Shown here: piece by piece, positions 32,865 through 46,302 of the stretch | Layout of the letters: each line of letters opens with the position of its first letter | Numbering within the stretch: the stretch's first letter is position 1 | NCBI GenBank assembly: GCA_013178375.1 | Contig: JABLXQ010000001.1 | Span: forward strand, 186,001-250,000 | Direction of reading: 5' to 3' | Length of the DNA stretch: 64,000 nucleotides | From: Gammaproteobacteria bacterium | GTDB taxonomy: Bacteria > Pseudomonadota > Gammaproteobacteria > Pseudomonadales > Ketobacteraceae | Notes under the pieces: generated by a model | What the model was told of the DNA's origin: nothing | What the model saw: only the letters and a program-made list of their open reading frames with translations | Databases searched by the model: none | Made by a program: the position numbers and the translations under genes

Positions 32865-33296
32865 CGGTTGACAGAGGAGTTTATTCACAATGTTGTTCTT
32901 CTCCACAGGACCAATAACATAAGAATGAATTTAAAAAAGAAATACTGATGTGATTGTAATAATGTTGATAATTTCTGTGGATAAGTTGAAAAATATTAAT
33001 AAAATCATTGAGTTATAGTACTAATAACTATGTGTTATAAAAATGTATAGGCTGATGATTGGAGGTACGTTTGAATGTGGATAAATCGAGGTCTCTGGAT
33101 TTTCGCAATTTCATGACCAGTTTGTTGTAGTGGTTGTACAGGATTTTTCCACACGGGATTGAGAGCAGGAATGTCTGAAAAGAAAAGGCAAATCGACAAA
33201 AATATTCTTCTGATGGCCTGTGGATAAGTCACTGGGTGGGGTATATCATCTCCACCTCGCTCATCTAACCATATTGTCCATTTTGGGGTCATCCAG
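32865..33296. other. oriC: Chromosomal replication origin oriC
   Basis: The 400+ bases between rpmH and dnaA are AT-rich and carry DnaA boxes. TTATTCACA (32881-32889) is on the plus strand. TGTGGATAA, the complement of the perfect box TTATCCACA, occurs at 32976-32984, 33076-33084 and 33219-33227. One-mismatch boxes occur at 32899 (TTCTCCACA) and 33145 (TTTTCCACA). The stretch 32985-33045 is almost only A and T and could be the unwinding element. The position between rpmH and dnaA is that of the Pseudomonas-type origin. The dnaA promoter must also be here but was not resolved. Confidence 0.85.
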
Positions 33297-34733
33297 GTGG
33301 GAAGTTCCCTTTGGCACCAGTGCCTTAACCGACTGCAGGAAGAACTGCCCTCGCAGCAATTCAACATGTGGATCCGGCCCTTGCAGGCCGAGGTGAATGG
33401 GGGACAGTTGCGCCTGTTGGCGCCCAATCGCTTTGTGCTGGATTGGGTGAATGAAAAATTCCTAGGGCGTATTTCCGAGTTGATGAAGGAGCTCTCAATT
33501 ACCGAAGAGCCCTTTCAGGTGGTGCTGGCGATTGGTTCCCGTCAGGTCGCCAAGCCTGCAGTGGCCGTACCCGTTGTTGAATCTTCCACAGGCCGTTCGG
33601 GGCGCACCGTGACGGTGGTGGAACAGAAGGCCGAGGAAGTGCCGGAAGTCCGCGTTACCGCCAACAAGCCGCCTGCGGGACGGGAAGTGGACGTGGTTGG
33701 CAGTATCAAGCACAAAACCAATCTCAATCCCCAGTTCACTTTTGACAGTTTCGTTGAAGGTAAATCCAACCAGCTGGCACGCGCCGCAGCCACTCAGGTC
33801 GCAGAAAATCCCGGTCAGGCCTATAACCCGCTCTTCCTCTATGGTGGCGTCGGCTTGGGTAAGACGCACCTGATGCACGCTGTTGGCAATTTCATGATGA
33901 CGCAGAATCCTAATGCCAAGGTGGTGTACCTGCATTCGGAGCGGTTCGTGGCTGACATGGTAAAGGCCCTACAGATCAACGCGATCAACGAGTTCAAACG
34001 CTTCTATCGCTCGGTGGACGCGCTGTTGATAGACGATATCCAGTTTTTTGCCGGCAAGGAGCGTTCCCAGGAAGAGTTCTTCCACACCTTCAATGCCCTG
34101 CTGGAAGGCGGACAGCAGATGATTCTGACCTCTGACCGTTATCCGAAAGAGATCAGTGGCGTTGAGGAGCGTCTGAAAAGCCGGTTTGGCTGGGGCCTGA
34201 CGGTTGCCGTTGAACCACCGGAGCTGGAAACCCGGGTCGCCATTCTGATGAAGAAGGCGGAGGAATCCCGGATCATCCTGCCGGATGAAGCCGCGTTCTT
34301 TGTGGCGCAACGGGTCCGTTCCAACGTGCGTGAGCTGGAAGGCGCGTTGAAGCGGTTGATTGCCAACGCCCATTTCACTGGCAAGCCCATTACGCTTGAA
34401 TTTGTTAAAGAGTCGCTCAAGGATCTGCTGGCGCTGCAGGACAAGCAGGTCAGCGTTGATAACATTCAGAAAACCGTCGCCGAGTATTTCAAAATCAAGC
34501 TGTCCGATATATTGTCAAAGCGGCGCAGTCGCTCGGTTGCCAGGCCGCGTCAGATCGCGATGGCATTGGCCAAAGAACTGACGAACCATAGCCTGCCGGA
34601 GATCGGGGAAGCCTTTGGCGGTCGCGATCACACCACGGTGCTGCATGCTTGTCGCAAGGTGAAGGAACTCCGGGAAAGCAGTTCCGACGTGCGTGAGGAT
34701 TACACCAATCTGCTGCGCTCCCTCACTTCATGA
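33297..34733 (+). CDS. dnaA: Chromosomal replication initiator protein DnaA
   Basis: 478 residues. Domain I starts [20 protein letters not shown], very like the Pseudomonas protein. Domain III has Walker [14 protein letters not shown] and Walker [10 protein letters not shown]. Domain IV ends with the DNA-binding signature [16 protein letters not shown]. The start is GTG at 33297, with GGGG about eight bases upstream. Binds the boxes listed in oriC and opens the origin. Confidence 0.97.
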   Translation: MGSSLWHQCLNRLQEELPSQQFNMWIRPLQAEVNGGQLRLLAPNRFVLDWVNEKFLGRISELMKELSITEEPFQVVLAIGSRQVAKPAVAVPVVESSTGRSGRTVTVVEQKAEEVPEVRVTANKPPAGREVDVVGSIKHKTNLNPQFTFDSFVEGKSNQLARAAATQVAENPGQAYNPLFLYGGVGLGKTHLMHAVGNFMMTQNPNAKVVYLHSERFVADMVKALQINAINEFKRFYRSVDALLIDDIQFFAGKERSQEEFFHTFNALLEGGQQMILTSDRYPKEISGVEERLKSRFGWGLTVAVEPPELETRVAILMKKAEESRIILPDEAAFFVAQRVRSNVRELEGALKRLIANAHFTGKPITLEFVKESLKDLLALQDKQVSVDNIQKTVAEYFKIKLSDILSKRRSRSVARPRQIAMALAKELTNHSLPEIGEAFGGRDHTTVLHACRKVKELRESSSDVREDYTNLLRSLTS

Positions 34734-34763
34734 GTTAGTGCTTACTTACAACGAGAGTTCGTT

Positions 34764-35867
34764 ATGAATTTCAGCATTGAAAGGGAAAAGTTGTTAAAGC
34801 CGCTGCAGCAGGTGGTGGGTGTGGTGGAGCGGCGTCAGACCCTTCCCGTTTTGTCCAATGTCTTGATGGTGGTGGATGGGGATACGCTGGCGCTTACTGG
34901 TACCGATATGGAAGTGGAACTCGTTGCCCGGGTGGCGCTGGAACAGAGCTATCCGCACGGCGAGATTACCGTGCCAGCAAAAAAACTGTTGGATATCTGC
35001 AAGTCGTTGCCGGATGAAAGCCGCATCCAGTTTTCTCTGGACGATCAGAAATTGCTGATCAAGGCCGGCCGCAGCAAGTTCAGCCTGGTTACCCTGCCCG
35101 CCAACGAATTTCCCAATCTGGAAGATGCCTCCGGCCTGGTTAATTTCAGTATCAATCAAGGTTATCTGAAGGCTGTTATCGATCGCACTGGTTTTGCCAT
35201 GGCGCAGCAGGACGTCCGGTTCTATCTGAACGGCATGTTGTTCGAAGTGTCGACCAATCTGTTGCGCGCCGTTGCTACGGATGGTCACCGGTTGGCGCTG
35301 TGCAAGGCCGATATTCAGTGTGAAGTGGAAAAGCCATTCCAGGCAATCGTGCCGCGCAAGGGCGTGCTGGAGTTGGCCAAGCTGTTCAATGACGTAGATG
35401 CAGAAATTGCAGTAGCCCTGAGCAACAACCACATCCGGGTCGAGAGCGCTGATTTGCGGTTCACTTCCAAACTGATAGACGGCAAGTTCCCTGATTACGA
35501 GCGTGTGTTGCCCAAACTGGGCGACAAAACGGTGCTGTGCAACAAGGCAGAGGCGCGCCAGTGTTTCGGTCGGGTCGCTATTCTTTCCAACGAGAAATAC
35601 CGGGGTGTACGTCTGCGCCTGGAGAGTGGCAGCGTGACGACTGTGGCGAATAACCCCGAGCAGGAAGAGGCGGAAGAGACCTTCAACGTCGATTACCAGG
35701 GCGCTGAATTGGAAATCGGTTTCAATGTGAATTATTTGATGGACGTGTTCAATGTCATTCGCAGCGATACAGTCAAGGTGCAGCTGGCAGATTCCAATAG
35801 TAGCGCCCTGATTACAGATGCCGAGGATGACAGTGCTTCGTATGTCGTCATGCCCATGCGGTTGTAA
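34764..35867 (+). CDS. dnaN: DNA polymerase III beta subunit (sliding clamp)
   Basis: 367 residues, three repeated clamp domains. MNFSIEREKLLKPLQQVVGV at the start and the C-terminal VVMPMRL that forms part of the partner-binding pocket are standard. 30 bases after dnaA, same transcript expected. Confidence 0.98.
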   Translation: MNFSIEREKLLKPLQQVVGVVERRQTLPVLSNVLMVVDGDTLALTGTDMEVELVARVALEQSYPHGEITVPAKKLLDICKSLPDESRIQFSLDDQKLLIKAGRSKFSLVTLPANEFPNLEDASGLVNFSINQGYLKAVIDRTGFAMAQQDVRFYLNGMLFEVSTNLLRAVATDGHRLALCKADIQCEVEKPFQAIVPRKGVLELAKLFNDVDAEIAVALSNNHIRVESADLRFTSKLIDGKFPDYERVLPKLGDKTVLCNKAEARQCFGRVAILSNEKYRGVRLRLESGSVTTVANNPEQEEAEETFNVDYQGAELEIGFNVNYLMDVFNVIRSDTVKVQLADSNSSALITDAEDDSASYVVMPMRL

Positions 35868-35903
35868 TCGGACTATCGTTTTCCTGCTTTCGTGTTCCTC
35901 TGA

Positions 35904-39460
<3,557 letters not shown>

Positions 39461-39491
39461 ACACGCCTTCTGGATACCAGCGTATTTACCC

Positions 39492-39543
39492 AAAAACCCC
39501 TGGCCTCAATCCTTCCACAAGGATCCCGAAGCCAGGGGTTTTT
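39492..39543 (+). terminator. Rho-independent terminator after gyrB
   Basis: AAAAACCCCTGGC (39492-39504) pairs with GCCAGGGGTTTTT (39531-39543), a 13-bp stem, with a small inner hairpin (ATCCTT/AAGGAT) in the loop. It lies 31 bases after the gyrB stop and closes the dnaA-dnaN-recF-gyrB unit. Symmetric enough to act on the other strand too. Confidence 0.85.
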
Positions 39544-39546
39544 GCT

Positions 39547-39605
39547 TGTGGATAAAACTGGGGACAGTCCAAGTATGAAAGAAATGTCTGGCAGAGTTAT
39601 CCACA
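39547..39605. promoter_or_regulatory. Pair of inverted DnaA boxes behind gyrB
   Basis: TGTGGATAA at 39547-39555 and TTATCCACA at 39597-39605 are perfect DnaA boxes facing each other 41 bases apart, 6 kb from oriC, in the 317-base gap between gyrB and plsC. The rest of the gap (to 39777) shows no gene. Confidence 0.6.
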
Positions 39606-39777
39606 AGCAAAGCAATACCAAATCCAGTTGGATTGGGTGACGGGAATAAACGGACAGACGCTGGAGTGGACTGCATTCAAGAGAGAGGAAACTGAAGGGA
39701 AGTGAGTACTAACACGCTTTTTGAATGACTGTCGCCCTGCCTAACCTATTGAATAAATAGAGATTTAAGACAGACGG

Positions 39778-40488
39778 TCAGCGTGGCAGCAATTGCTTCT
39801 GCTCGTTGATCCACTGTTCAAGCTGCTGATTGAGTTCCTTGGCGGAACGTCCTTCGGTGGGAATCGGTGAACCGATACGGATGGTGATCTGGCCGGGATT
39901 CTTGCCCAGTCGGTGGGCGGGCCAGAACAGACCCGCATTGTGGACAACTGGCAGCACGGGAACGCCCGCCTTGCAGGCCAGCATCGCGCCTCCCGGCAGA
40001 TGAGGACGGGTTTCCGCAACCGGAACCCGGGTGCCTTCCGGGAAGATCACAACGGAGACACCATCACTCAGCCGCTGCTGCCCCTGGCGCAGGATTTCCT
40101 TGAGGGCACTCTGCTTGCGCTTGCGGTCAATGACAATGGGGCGACCCAGATTCAAAACCCAGCCAAAAAAAGGAATGTAGGTGAGCTCTTTCTTCGCCAC
40201 TGCTGTAATGGGTGTGAACAGGTAGGAAAGGACGAGGGTTTCCCAGGTGCTCTGGTGGTTGCTGATCAGCACAAAGGGAGTGGGCGGAATGTTTTCCCTG
40301 CCCTCGATCCGGAAGGTGATTCCACAAGTGAGTGCCAACAAACCCTGGATTCCGCGTGGTAATGCGGTGAGATACCGTAGCCTGGCCTGATAGTTGAGCA
40401 GAGGAGCAATCAGCAGGGCCGGCAGACTGAACAGGATCACGCTGGTGGCGTAGAGAACGTTGAACAGCAATCCGCGCAGTATATTCAT
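39778..40488 (-). CDS. plsC: 1-acyl-sn-glycerol-3-phosphate acyltransferase
   Basis: 236 residues from MNILRGLLF (40488), with GGGA upstream. Converts lysophosphatidic acid to phosphatidic acid at the inner membrane. An N-terminal membrane helix (LYATSVILFSLPALLIAPLL) precedes the acyltransferase block NHQSTWETL, i.e. HX4E rather than HX4D, a variant common in bacterial PlsC. The second block is VVIFPEGTR. In pseudomonads gmhB lies between glyS and this gene; here only ~118 bases separate them. Confidence 0.92.
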   Translation of the reverse strand: MNILRGLLFNVLYATSVILFSLPALLIAPLLNYQARLRYLTALPRGIQGLLALTCGITFRIEGRENIPPTPFVLISNHQSTWETLVLSYLFTPITAVAKKELTYIPFFGWVLNLGRPIVIDRKRKQSALKEILRQGQQRLSDGVSVVIFPEGTRVPVAETRPHLPGGAMLACKAGVPVLPVVHNAGLFWPAHRLGKNPGQITIRIGSPIPTEGRSAKELNQQLEQWINEQKQLLPR

Positions 40489-40606
40489 CGAGTCCCACTT
40501 AGTGCGCGAACCTGCTGATCGCGCGCGATTAATCCAAGGTTCCGAGCAGTGTGCGGGCATCCCGGGACGAGGTCAAACAACCCGCCGGTAATGCCCACGA
40601 CAAAAC

Positions 40607-42652
40607 TCACTGCAGCTCGCCAATGTCGGCAATGGCGAGGAACAGCTGCTGCAACTGCGCCAGCAGCGCGAGCCGGTTGTTGCGCACAGCCACATCATCC
40701 ACGTTCACCATGACCTTGTCGAAGAAGGCGTCAACGGGTTCCTTGAGGGCGGCCAGCGCCAGCAGGCGGCTTTCGTAGTCGCCACTGACGGCGGACAACT
40801 GCGCCGTGCTTACGGCCTGTGCCAGCGCCTGTTCTTCGCCTTGTTGCAGCAAGGCCGGATTCAGGGACGGCAACGGGTCCTTGCTTTCGCGCTTGGCGAG
40901 GATGTTCCCCACCCGCTTGTTGGCGGCGGCCAGGGCGGCAGATTCGGGCTGGGCCTTGAAGGTGCGCACGGCCTCGGCGCGGCGCCAGAAATCCAGGGGT
41001 CGGGTGGGGTTCACTGCCTGCACCGCTTTCACGATATCGACACTGATCCCCTCTTCCTGGAACCAGGCCTGGTAACGACCGTTCATGAAGGAGAGGAAGT
41101 CGGCTTCGACGTTGGGGTTGGTGAGCTTGGTACCGAACAACGCACTAGCGTGTTGGGCCAGTTGCACCAGATCCAGATCCAGTTCGCGGCCAACGATGAT
41201 GCGCAGTACGCCGAGGGCGGCACGCCGCAGGCCGAAGGGATCACGGTCGCCGGTGGGATGTTTGCCGATACCGAGGATGCCCACGAGGGAGTCGATCTTG
41301 TCGGCAATCGCCACCGCCTGACCAGTCTTGGTTTGCGGCAATACGTCGCCGGAAAAACGCGGCTGGTATTGTTCGTTCAGGGCCAGCGCTACTTCGTCGT
41401 GCTCGCCATCGTGGCGGGCGTAGTAGGTGCCCATGATGCCCTGCAGTTCGGGGAATTCACCGACCATCTCAGTGGCGAGATCGCATTTGCACAGTAGACC
41501 GGCGCGTTCAGCGTTTTTAATGTCGCCGCCGATTTGTTGGGCGATGAAGCCGGCCAGTTTGGAAGTGCGCTCGGCTTTTTCAAACTGGGTACCCAGTTCG
41601 GCCTGGAACACCACGGTTTTCAGCCGCTCATTGCGATTTTCCAGTTTAGATTTTTTGTCCTGATTGAAAAAGAACTCGGCGTCGGTGAGGCGCGGGCGCA
41701 CGACTTTTTCGTTGCCAGCCACAATGTGCTGCGGCGCGGAACTTTCGATATTGGCGACGGTGATGAAACGGTTTTTCAGCTTGCCTTTGGCATCCAGCAG
41801 ACAGAAATATTTCTGGTTGTCCTGCATGGTGGAGATCAGGGCTTCCTGCGGTACGGCGAGGAAACGCTCTTCGAACGAACACACCAGCGGTACCGGCCAT
41901 TCCACCAGCGCGGTCACTTCGTCCAGCAGCGCTTCGGGTACGATGGCGCGGCCGTTCTCCGCATTGGCGAGTTCGTTCACCTTTTGCAGGATCTGCGCGC
42001 GGCGTTCAGAAAAATCGGCGATCACCCAGCCGGCACGGAGGTCTTCCGGATAGGCGGCGGGAGAGGAAATGCGCACGGACTCGGGATGGTGGAAGCGGTG
42101 GCCGCGGGATTCACGACCGGCTTTCTGGGCCAGGATTTCGCAGTCGACCACTTCATCGCCCAGCAGCATGACGAGCCATTGGGTGGGCCGCACGAACTCG
42201 ACGCGAGAGGCACCCCAGCGCATGCGTTTGGGAATCGGCAGTTGATCCAGAGAACTGGACACAATCGCCGGCAGCAATTGTTTCGCATCGCTGCCCTTCA
42301 CTTCTTTCACGTAACGCAGACGCTCGCCGCTGGTGTCGATGTCGCTGAGTTCGACGCCGTTCTTTTTCGCGAAACCGAGTGCGGCGGGCGTGGGATTGCC
42401 GGACGCATCAAAGGCAGCTTTTTTTGGCGGGCCATCGATGGCAACAGTGCGATCCGGCTGGCGGGTGGCCAGCGACTTCACGCGCACGGCCAGACGGCGC
42501 GGTGCGGCAAAAAACTGTGCACCGGTGTGGGACAGGCCAGCGGCGTCCAGACCTTTCACGATGCCGTCGCGGAAACTTTCGGCGAGGGTTTTCAGCGCTT
42601 TCGGTGGCAGTTCTTCGGTGCCCAGTTCCACCAGAAAATCCAGATGGTTCAT
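40607..42652 (-). CDS. glyS: Glycine--tRNA ligase beta subunit
   Basis: 681 residues, the larger subunit of the heterotetrameric bacterial GlyRS. It begins [36 protein letters not shown] and the C-terminal anticodon-binding region ([19 protein letters not shown]) are conserved. Its ATG overlaps the glyQ stop by four bases. Confidence 0.97.
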   Translation of the reverse strand: MNHLDFLVELGTEELPPKALKTLAESFRDGIVKGLDAAGLSHTGAQFFAAPRRLAVRVKSLATRQPDRTVAIDGPPKKAAFDASGNPTPAALGFAKKNGVELSDIDTSGERLRYVKEVKGSDAKQLLPAIVSSSLDQLPIPKRMRWGASRVEFVRPTQWLVMLLGDEVVDCEILAQKAGRESRGHRFHHPESVRISSPAAYPEDLRAGWVIADFSERRAQILQKVNELANAENGRAIVPEALLDEVTALVEWPVPLVCSFEERFLAVPQEALISTMQDNQKYFCLLDAKGKLKNRFITVANIESSAPQHIVAGNEKVVRPRLTDAEFFFNQDKKSKLENRNERLKTVVFQAELGTQFEKAERTSKLAGFIAQQIGGDIKNAERAGLLCKCDLATEMVGEFPELQGIMGTYYARHDGEHDEVALALNEQYQPRFSGDVLPQTKTGQAVAIADKIDSLVGILGIGKHPTGDRDPFGLRRAALGVLRIIVGRELDLDLVQLAQHASALFGTKLTNPNVEADFLSFMNGRYQAWFQEEGISVDIVKAVQAVNPTRPLDFWRRAEAVRTFKAQPESAALAAANKRVGNILAKRESKDPLPSLNPALLQQGEEQALAQAVSTAQLSAVSGDYESRLLALAALKEPVDAFFDKVMVNVDDVAVRNNRLALLAQLQQLFLAIADIGELQ

Positions 42653-43611
42653 GCTGCGCTCTCCTGTGCCAGTTTTGCCAGGACTTCATCGCGCAGATTC
42701 GCCGGTGCCATGGGGAAGCCTAAACGGGCGCGGGCCTGCAGATAACTTTGCGCAATGTTCCGCGCGAGTGTGCGCACGCGCAGGATGTAGCGCTGGCGCT
42801 CGGTGACGGAGATGGCGCGGCGGGCATCGAGCAAATTGAAGGTGTGGGAGGCTTTCACCACCATTTCATAGGCGGGCAGCGGCAGATTTTTTTCCATCAG
42901 GGAATTGGATTCGCTTTCGTAGAAATCGAACAGCTCGAACAGCTTGGGCACATTGGCGTGTTCGAAGTTGAAGGTGGACATCTCCACTTCGTTCTGGTGG
43001 AACACGTCGCCGTAGGTGACTTTGCCGAAGGGGCCGTCGGTCCACACCAGATCGTAGACGGAATCGACGCCCTGCAGATACATGCACAGGCGTTCGAGGC
43101 CGTAGGTGATTTCGCCGGTGACGGGATAGCATTCGATACCGCCTACCTGCTGGAAATAGGTGAACTGGGTGACTTCCATGCCGTTGAGCCAGACTTCCCA
43201 GCCCAGGCCCCAGGCGCCCAGGGTCGGCGATTCCCAGTTGTCTTCCACGAAACGCACGTCGTGCACGCTGGTGTCGATGCCGAGCAGGCGCAGTGACTGC
43301 AGGTACAGCTCCTGGATGTTGGACGGCGAGGGTTTCAGTACCACCTGGAATTGATAGTAGTGCTGCAGACGATTGGGGTTTTCACCGTAGCGGCCATCGG
43401 CGGGACGGCGGCTGGGCTGCACGTAGGCGGCGTTCCAGGTTTCGGGGCCGAGGGCGCGCAGGAAGGTGGCGGTGTGGAACGTGCCGGCGCCCATTTCCAT
43501 GTCGTAGGGTTGGACGACGACGCAGCCCTGGGCGGCCCAGAAATTCTGCAGCGTGAGGATCAGTTCCTGAAAGGTCAGGCCCTTGCCGATGGGTGTGGAT
43601 GCTTGGCTCAT
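42649..43611 (-). CDS. glyQ: Glycine--tRNA ligase alpha subunit
   Basis: 320 residues from [18 protein letters not shown] (43611), with AAGG eight bases upstream; the open frame to 43731 runs into the palindrome element and is rejected. Class II catalytic core with [18 protein letters not shown] and [19 protein letters not shown]. Translationally coupled to glyS. Confidence 0.97.
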   Translation of the reverse strand: MSQASTPIGKGLTFQELILTLQNFWAAQGCVVVQPYDMEMGAGTFHTATFLRALGPETWNAAYVQPSRRPADGRYGENPNRLQHYYQFQVVLKPSPSNIQELYLQSLRLLGIDTSVHDVRFVEDNWESPTLGAWGLGWEVWLNGMEVTQFTYFQQVGGIECYPVTGEITYGLERLCMYLQGVDSVYDLVWTDGPFGKVTYGDVFHQNEVEMSTFNFEHANVPKLFELFDFYESESNSLMEKNLPLPAYEMVVKASHTFNLLDARRAISVTERQRYILRVRTLARNIAQSYLQARARLGFPMAPANLRDEVLAKLAQESAA

Positions 43612-43663
43612 GGAAAACCTTTTGTGATTAAAGGCAGCGGGGCAATCGTTTACCGCAGGACGA

Positions 43664-43779
43664 GGTGCAGAGGGCGGGGAATCCGGTTCCGGACCGTTTG
43701 CGGCCATGGATGGCCGCGGACGAGCGCACATGGATGTGCTTGTAGCGTGTCTGGAACCGGATTCCCCGCCCTCTGCACC
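43664..43779. repeat. 116-bp nested palindrome element upstream of glyQ
   Basis: Perfect 27-bp arms (43664-43690, starting GGTGCAGAGGGCGGGG; 43753-43779, ending CCCCGCCCTCTGCACC) flank a core with two small hairpins of the same design: GCGGCCAT-GG-ATGGCCGC at 43701-43718 and GCACAT-GG-ATGTGC near 43727-43740. It lies between the histidine kinase stop and glyQ start. It could be a terminator or leader structure, or a mobile hairpin element. Similar hairpins with ATGGAT loops occur in intergenic regions of other gammaproteobacteria, from memory only. Confidence 0.75.
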
Positions 43780-43861
43780 GGTAAGACCGGAAGGTACAAA
43801 GGCCCAAAACCCGGCATTATAGCCTGAAGTCTTTACCGATTGGGGATTGAAACGCGCCGCG

Positions 43862-44569
43862 TTACTGCGGCAGATGCAGGCTGACGCAGGCGCCGCCGAG
43901 ACGGTCGCTGCGGCCCAGGGTCAGGGTGCCGCAGCGGGGAGAATCGCCCGCTTCCCGGTGCAGTGCCAGCAGGCGGCGGGCGAAATGCAGGCCCAGGCCG
44001 GTGGAGCCGGATTCGGCCTTGATGGTGCCGGGCCCGGATGCGGCCGCGTCCAGCATGGCCGGTGGAAAACCCGGGCCGTTGTCGTGCACCTGGATCGTCA
44101 GTTCGCCGCTGCCCTGCTCGTGTTCCGCCGTGATCAGAATGGTTTTGGCACCTTCTTTTGCCGCGTTGTAGATGGCGGTGTCCAGCACGATGCTGATGAT
44201 CCCGGCATCGAAAAAAGCCGCCAGATCCTCGTCACATTCGAAGTCGATTTGCAGACCCCGCGCACGGGCGGTGCTCGCATGGCGGGCAACTTTTTCTTCC
44301 AGGAAATCCAGCAGAAATTGCTGGTCGAGGTTGGCGCTGGCACCGCTGTCGAGGGACTTGTAGCTGGCCAGGATACGCACCAGCTCGCTGCCGATGTATT
44401 GCGCCTCGTCCTGGATCAGATCGGCGTTATGGCTGTGGCTTTCATCCAGCGGCAGGGCCTGCAGCAGTTGTTCGAGCTGGGCAAACAGCAGTCCGAAGCG
44501 GTTTTTGATTTCGTGGATCGAGGCGGCCAGCAGATCGTTCGCCAGCTGCTGTTCCACCGGATCGGTCAT
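43862..44569 (-). CDS. Soluble sensor histidine kinase
   Basis: 235 residues without membrane segment or sensor domain. The phospho-acceptor box near residue 30 is [13 protein letters not shown] (HEIKN). The HATPase part has a weak N box ([10 protein letters not shown]), a G1 box VHDNGPGFP, and a G2 box [14 protein letters not shown]. The ATG (44569) overlaps the stop of the REC-TPR gene by four bases, so the pair is a two-component system with the input presumably through the partner or another protein. A longer start at 44599 is less likely. Confidence 0.8.
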   Translation of the reverse strand: MTDPVEQQLANDLLAASIHEIKNRFGLLFAQLEQLLQALPLDESHSHNADLIQDEAQYIGSELVRILASYKSLDSGASANLDQQFLLDFLEEKVARHASTARARGLQIDFECDEDLAAFFDAGIISIVLDTAIYNAAKEGAKTILITAEHEQGSGELTIQVHDNGPGFPPAMLDAAASGPGTIKAESGSTGLGLHFARRLLALHREAGDSPRCGTLTLGRSDRLGGACVSLHLPQ

Positions 44570-46206
44570 CGTGCGGCTCCATTGTTCTGTTGCGACCATT
44601 GCAGGCGTAGTTTTTCCAGGGCCGGGTAGCGCGGATCGCTGGTGTTGAGATTCTCCAGCGCCTTGAACAGGTTGTTCACATCCTCCAGCAGCTCGGTGTT
44701 GCGGGTGCCCTGCCGGTACAGGTTGACCCCGGCGGTGAGGGCCGACACCTGGCTGTCGGTGTCGGTGTTGGGCGCGCGTGCTGCCCGCTGCAGTACATCG
44801 AAGGCTTCCTCGAAATCATTGCGCTCCATCAGTTCCTGCCCACGCTTTTTCAGCAGAGCCAGACGTTCGTCGGGCTGCTTCGACAGGTGGAAGTCCATCA
44901 CCCGGTAATAGTTGGCCTGCAGCCGCCGGTTATTGCCGATCTGTGCCAGCAGTTTTGCACCGTAGGCCATGGCGTCGCTGCTGGCTTCGAATTGCAGCTT
45001 GGCGGCGAATATATCCAGGCGGTCGTCCAGCGACAGCAGTTCTTCGTTATTCAGCATCGACAGCGCGGCCTTGTAGGCCAGCCTGCCTTCGATTTCCTTG
45101 CCGCTGTTGAAGAGGGTCTGGGCTTCCACCAGCGCGCATTTGAGGGTTTGCCCAATGTTGAGCTGGAATTCGGTTTTGGCGGTTTGCAGCAATGTCATGG
45201 CTTCGCTGAGAGCCTGCTTCTGGTCGCGCGAGCTGCCATGCTTGATTTTGGGCTGCATGGATTTGGCATAGCGGATCAGCAGGTCGGCATTCTTGAATAC
45301 GGAATTCTTGGCCAGGGCGTTGGCCTTGCGGCAGGCCTTGTGCAGGGTTTCGTAGTCGCCATTCAATTCGGCTATGCGGGCCAGTTCCTGCTGCCGCTGC
45401 ACGGCCTTGGGGGATTGCTCCACGGCTTTTTCCAGCACCGCCTGCGCCGATTTCAGTTTGCCCTGCGCTTCCAGCACCTTGGCCAGCCAGTCAAAGGCTT
45501 CCACGTATTTGACGTTGGTGTTGGCCAGCCCTTCCAGCAGTTTTTGCGCATCATCCAGCTGGTCCTGCAGGTAGTGCACCTTTGCCATGCCGAGCATGGC
45601 CCAGGCCACCCGCTTGATGCCGAGCACGGTGTCGTAAATGTCGCGGGCTTCCTCGATGCGGTTTTCGTTCAGCAGCAGCTTGCCCTTGATGCGGTAGGCC
45701 GGCAGCGCGAATTTGGGATTTTCCACCGCCAGCCGGTTGCAGGCTTCCAGGGCGCCGTTGATGTCCTTGTGGTCGATGGCGCGGTTGATCTCCTGATACA
45801 CGTCCTTGGTGCGGATGATACGGTTGAGCCGGGTGCGCAGGATTTCCAGTGTCACCGGTTTGGTGATGTAGCCATCGGGTTCGAACTCCAGCGCGCCCAT
45901 GACCATCTCCATGGTCTGCGCGGCGGTAACCATGATGTACACGGTGGAGGCTGGAATCAGGCCGGAATGGCGTACTTCCTCCAGGATCTGCTGGCCGTCC
46001 TTGCCCCGGCCCAGTTCGTAGTCGGAGAAAATGATGTCGAACTGGTTGAACGCGAGTTTGGCCAGTGCTTCTTCGCCGTTGGTGACGGTTTCCATGACCT
46101 GCACGCCCATGTTGGCGAGCATGGATTTCAGGGTGGAACGCATCTCCGCCAGATCTTCGATGATCAGCACTTTTTTCTTGTGGTATGGAATCAGGTCCAT
46201 CTTCAT
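44566..46206 (-). CDS. Response regulator with C-terminal TPR repeats
   Basis: 546 residues from MKMDLIPYHKKK (46206). The receiver domain (about residues 10-135) has VLIIEDLAEM (acidic pair), IIFSDYELG (phospho-Asp), VTAAQT and TKPVT (Lys). The remaining ~400 residues are TPR-like helices (e.g. AYRIKGKLLLNENRIEEARD, WAMLGMAKVHYLQDQLDDAQ) with no DNA-binding domain, so output is probably through protein-protein contact. Co-translated with the soluble kinase. Confidence 0.85.
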   Translation of the reverse strand: MKMDLIPYHKKKVLIIEDLAEMRSTLKSMLANMGVQVMETVTNGEEALAKLAFNQFDIIFSDYELGRGKDGQQILEEVRHSGLIPASTVYIMVTAAQTMEMVMGALEFEPDGYITKPVTLEILRTRLNRIIRTKDVYQEINRAIDHKDINGALEACNRLAVENPKFALPAYRIKGKLLLNENRIEEARDIYDTVLGIKRVAWAMLGMAKVHYLQDQLDDAQKLLEGLANTNVKYVEAFDWLAKVLEAQGKLKSAQAVLEKAVEQSPKAVQRQQELARIAELNGDYETLHKACRKANALAKNSVFKNADLLIRYAKSMQPKIKHGSSRDQKQALSEAMTLLQTAKTEFQLNIGQTLKCALVEAQTLFNSGKEIEGRLAYKAALSMLNNEELLSLDDRLDIFAAKLQFEASSDAMAYGAKLLAQIGNNRRLQANYYRVMDFHLSKQPDERLALLKKRGQELMERNDFEEAFDVLQRAARAPNTDTDSQVSALTAGVNLYRQGTRNTELLEDVNNLFKALENLNTSDPRYPALEKLRLQWSQQNNGAAR

Positions 46207-46302
46207 GGCGGTGACACGGTGTCCTGCGCAGATAGCTACATACCTGATAAGTGTAGGAGAAGTGGCCGGGTGTGCCAGTGCGATGCAGGCGCGCACGGAG
46301 TT

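Noticed and set aside
32868-32897. Plus-strand TTGACA as a dnaA promoter
   Set aside because: At 17-18 bases downstream only TGTTGT or GTTGTT is found, not a usable -10 element, and it is over 400 bases from dnaA.
43612-43731. N-terminal extension of GlyQ by 40 residues
   Set aside because: It would translate one arm of the palindrome element; GlyQ proteins start at the MSQ-like position with a ribosome binding site at 43611.
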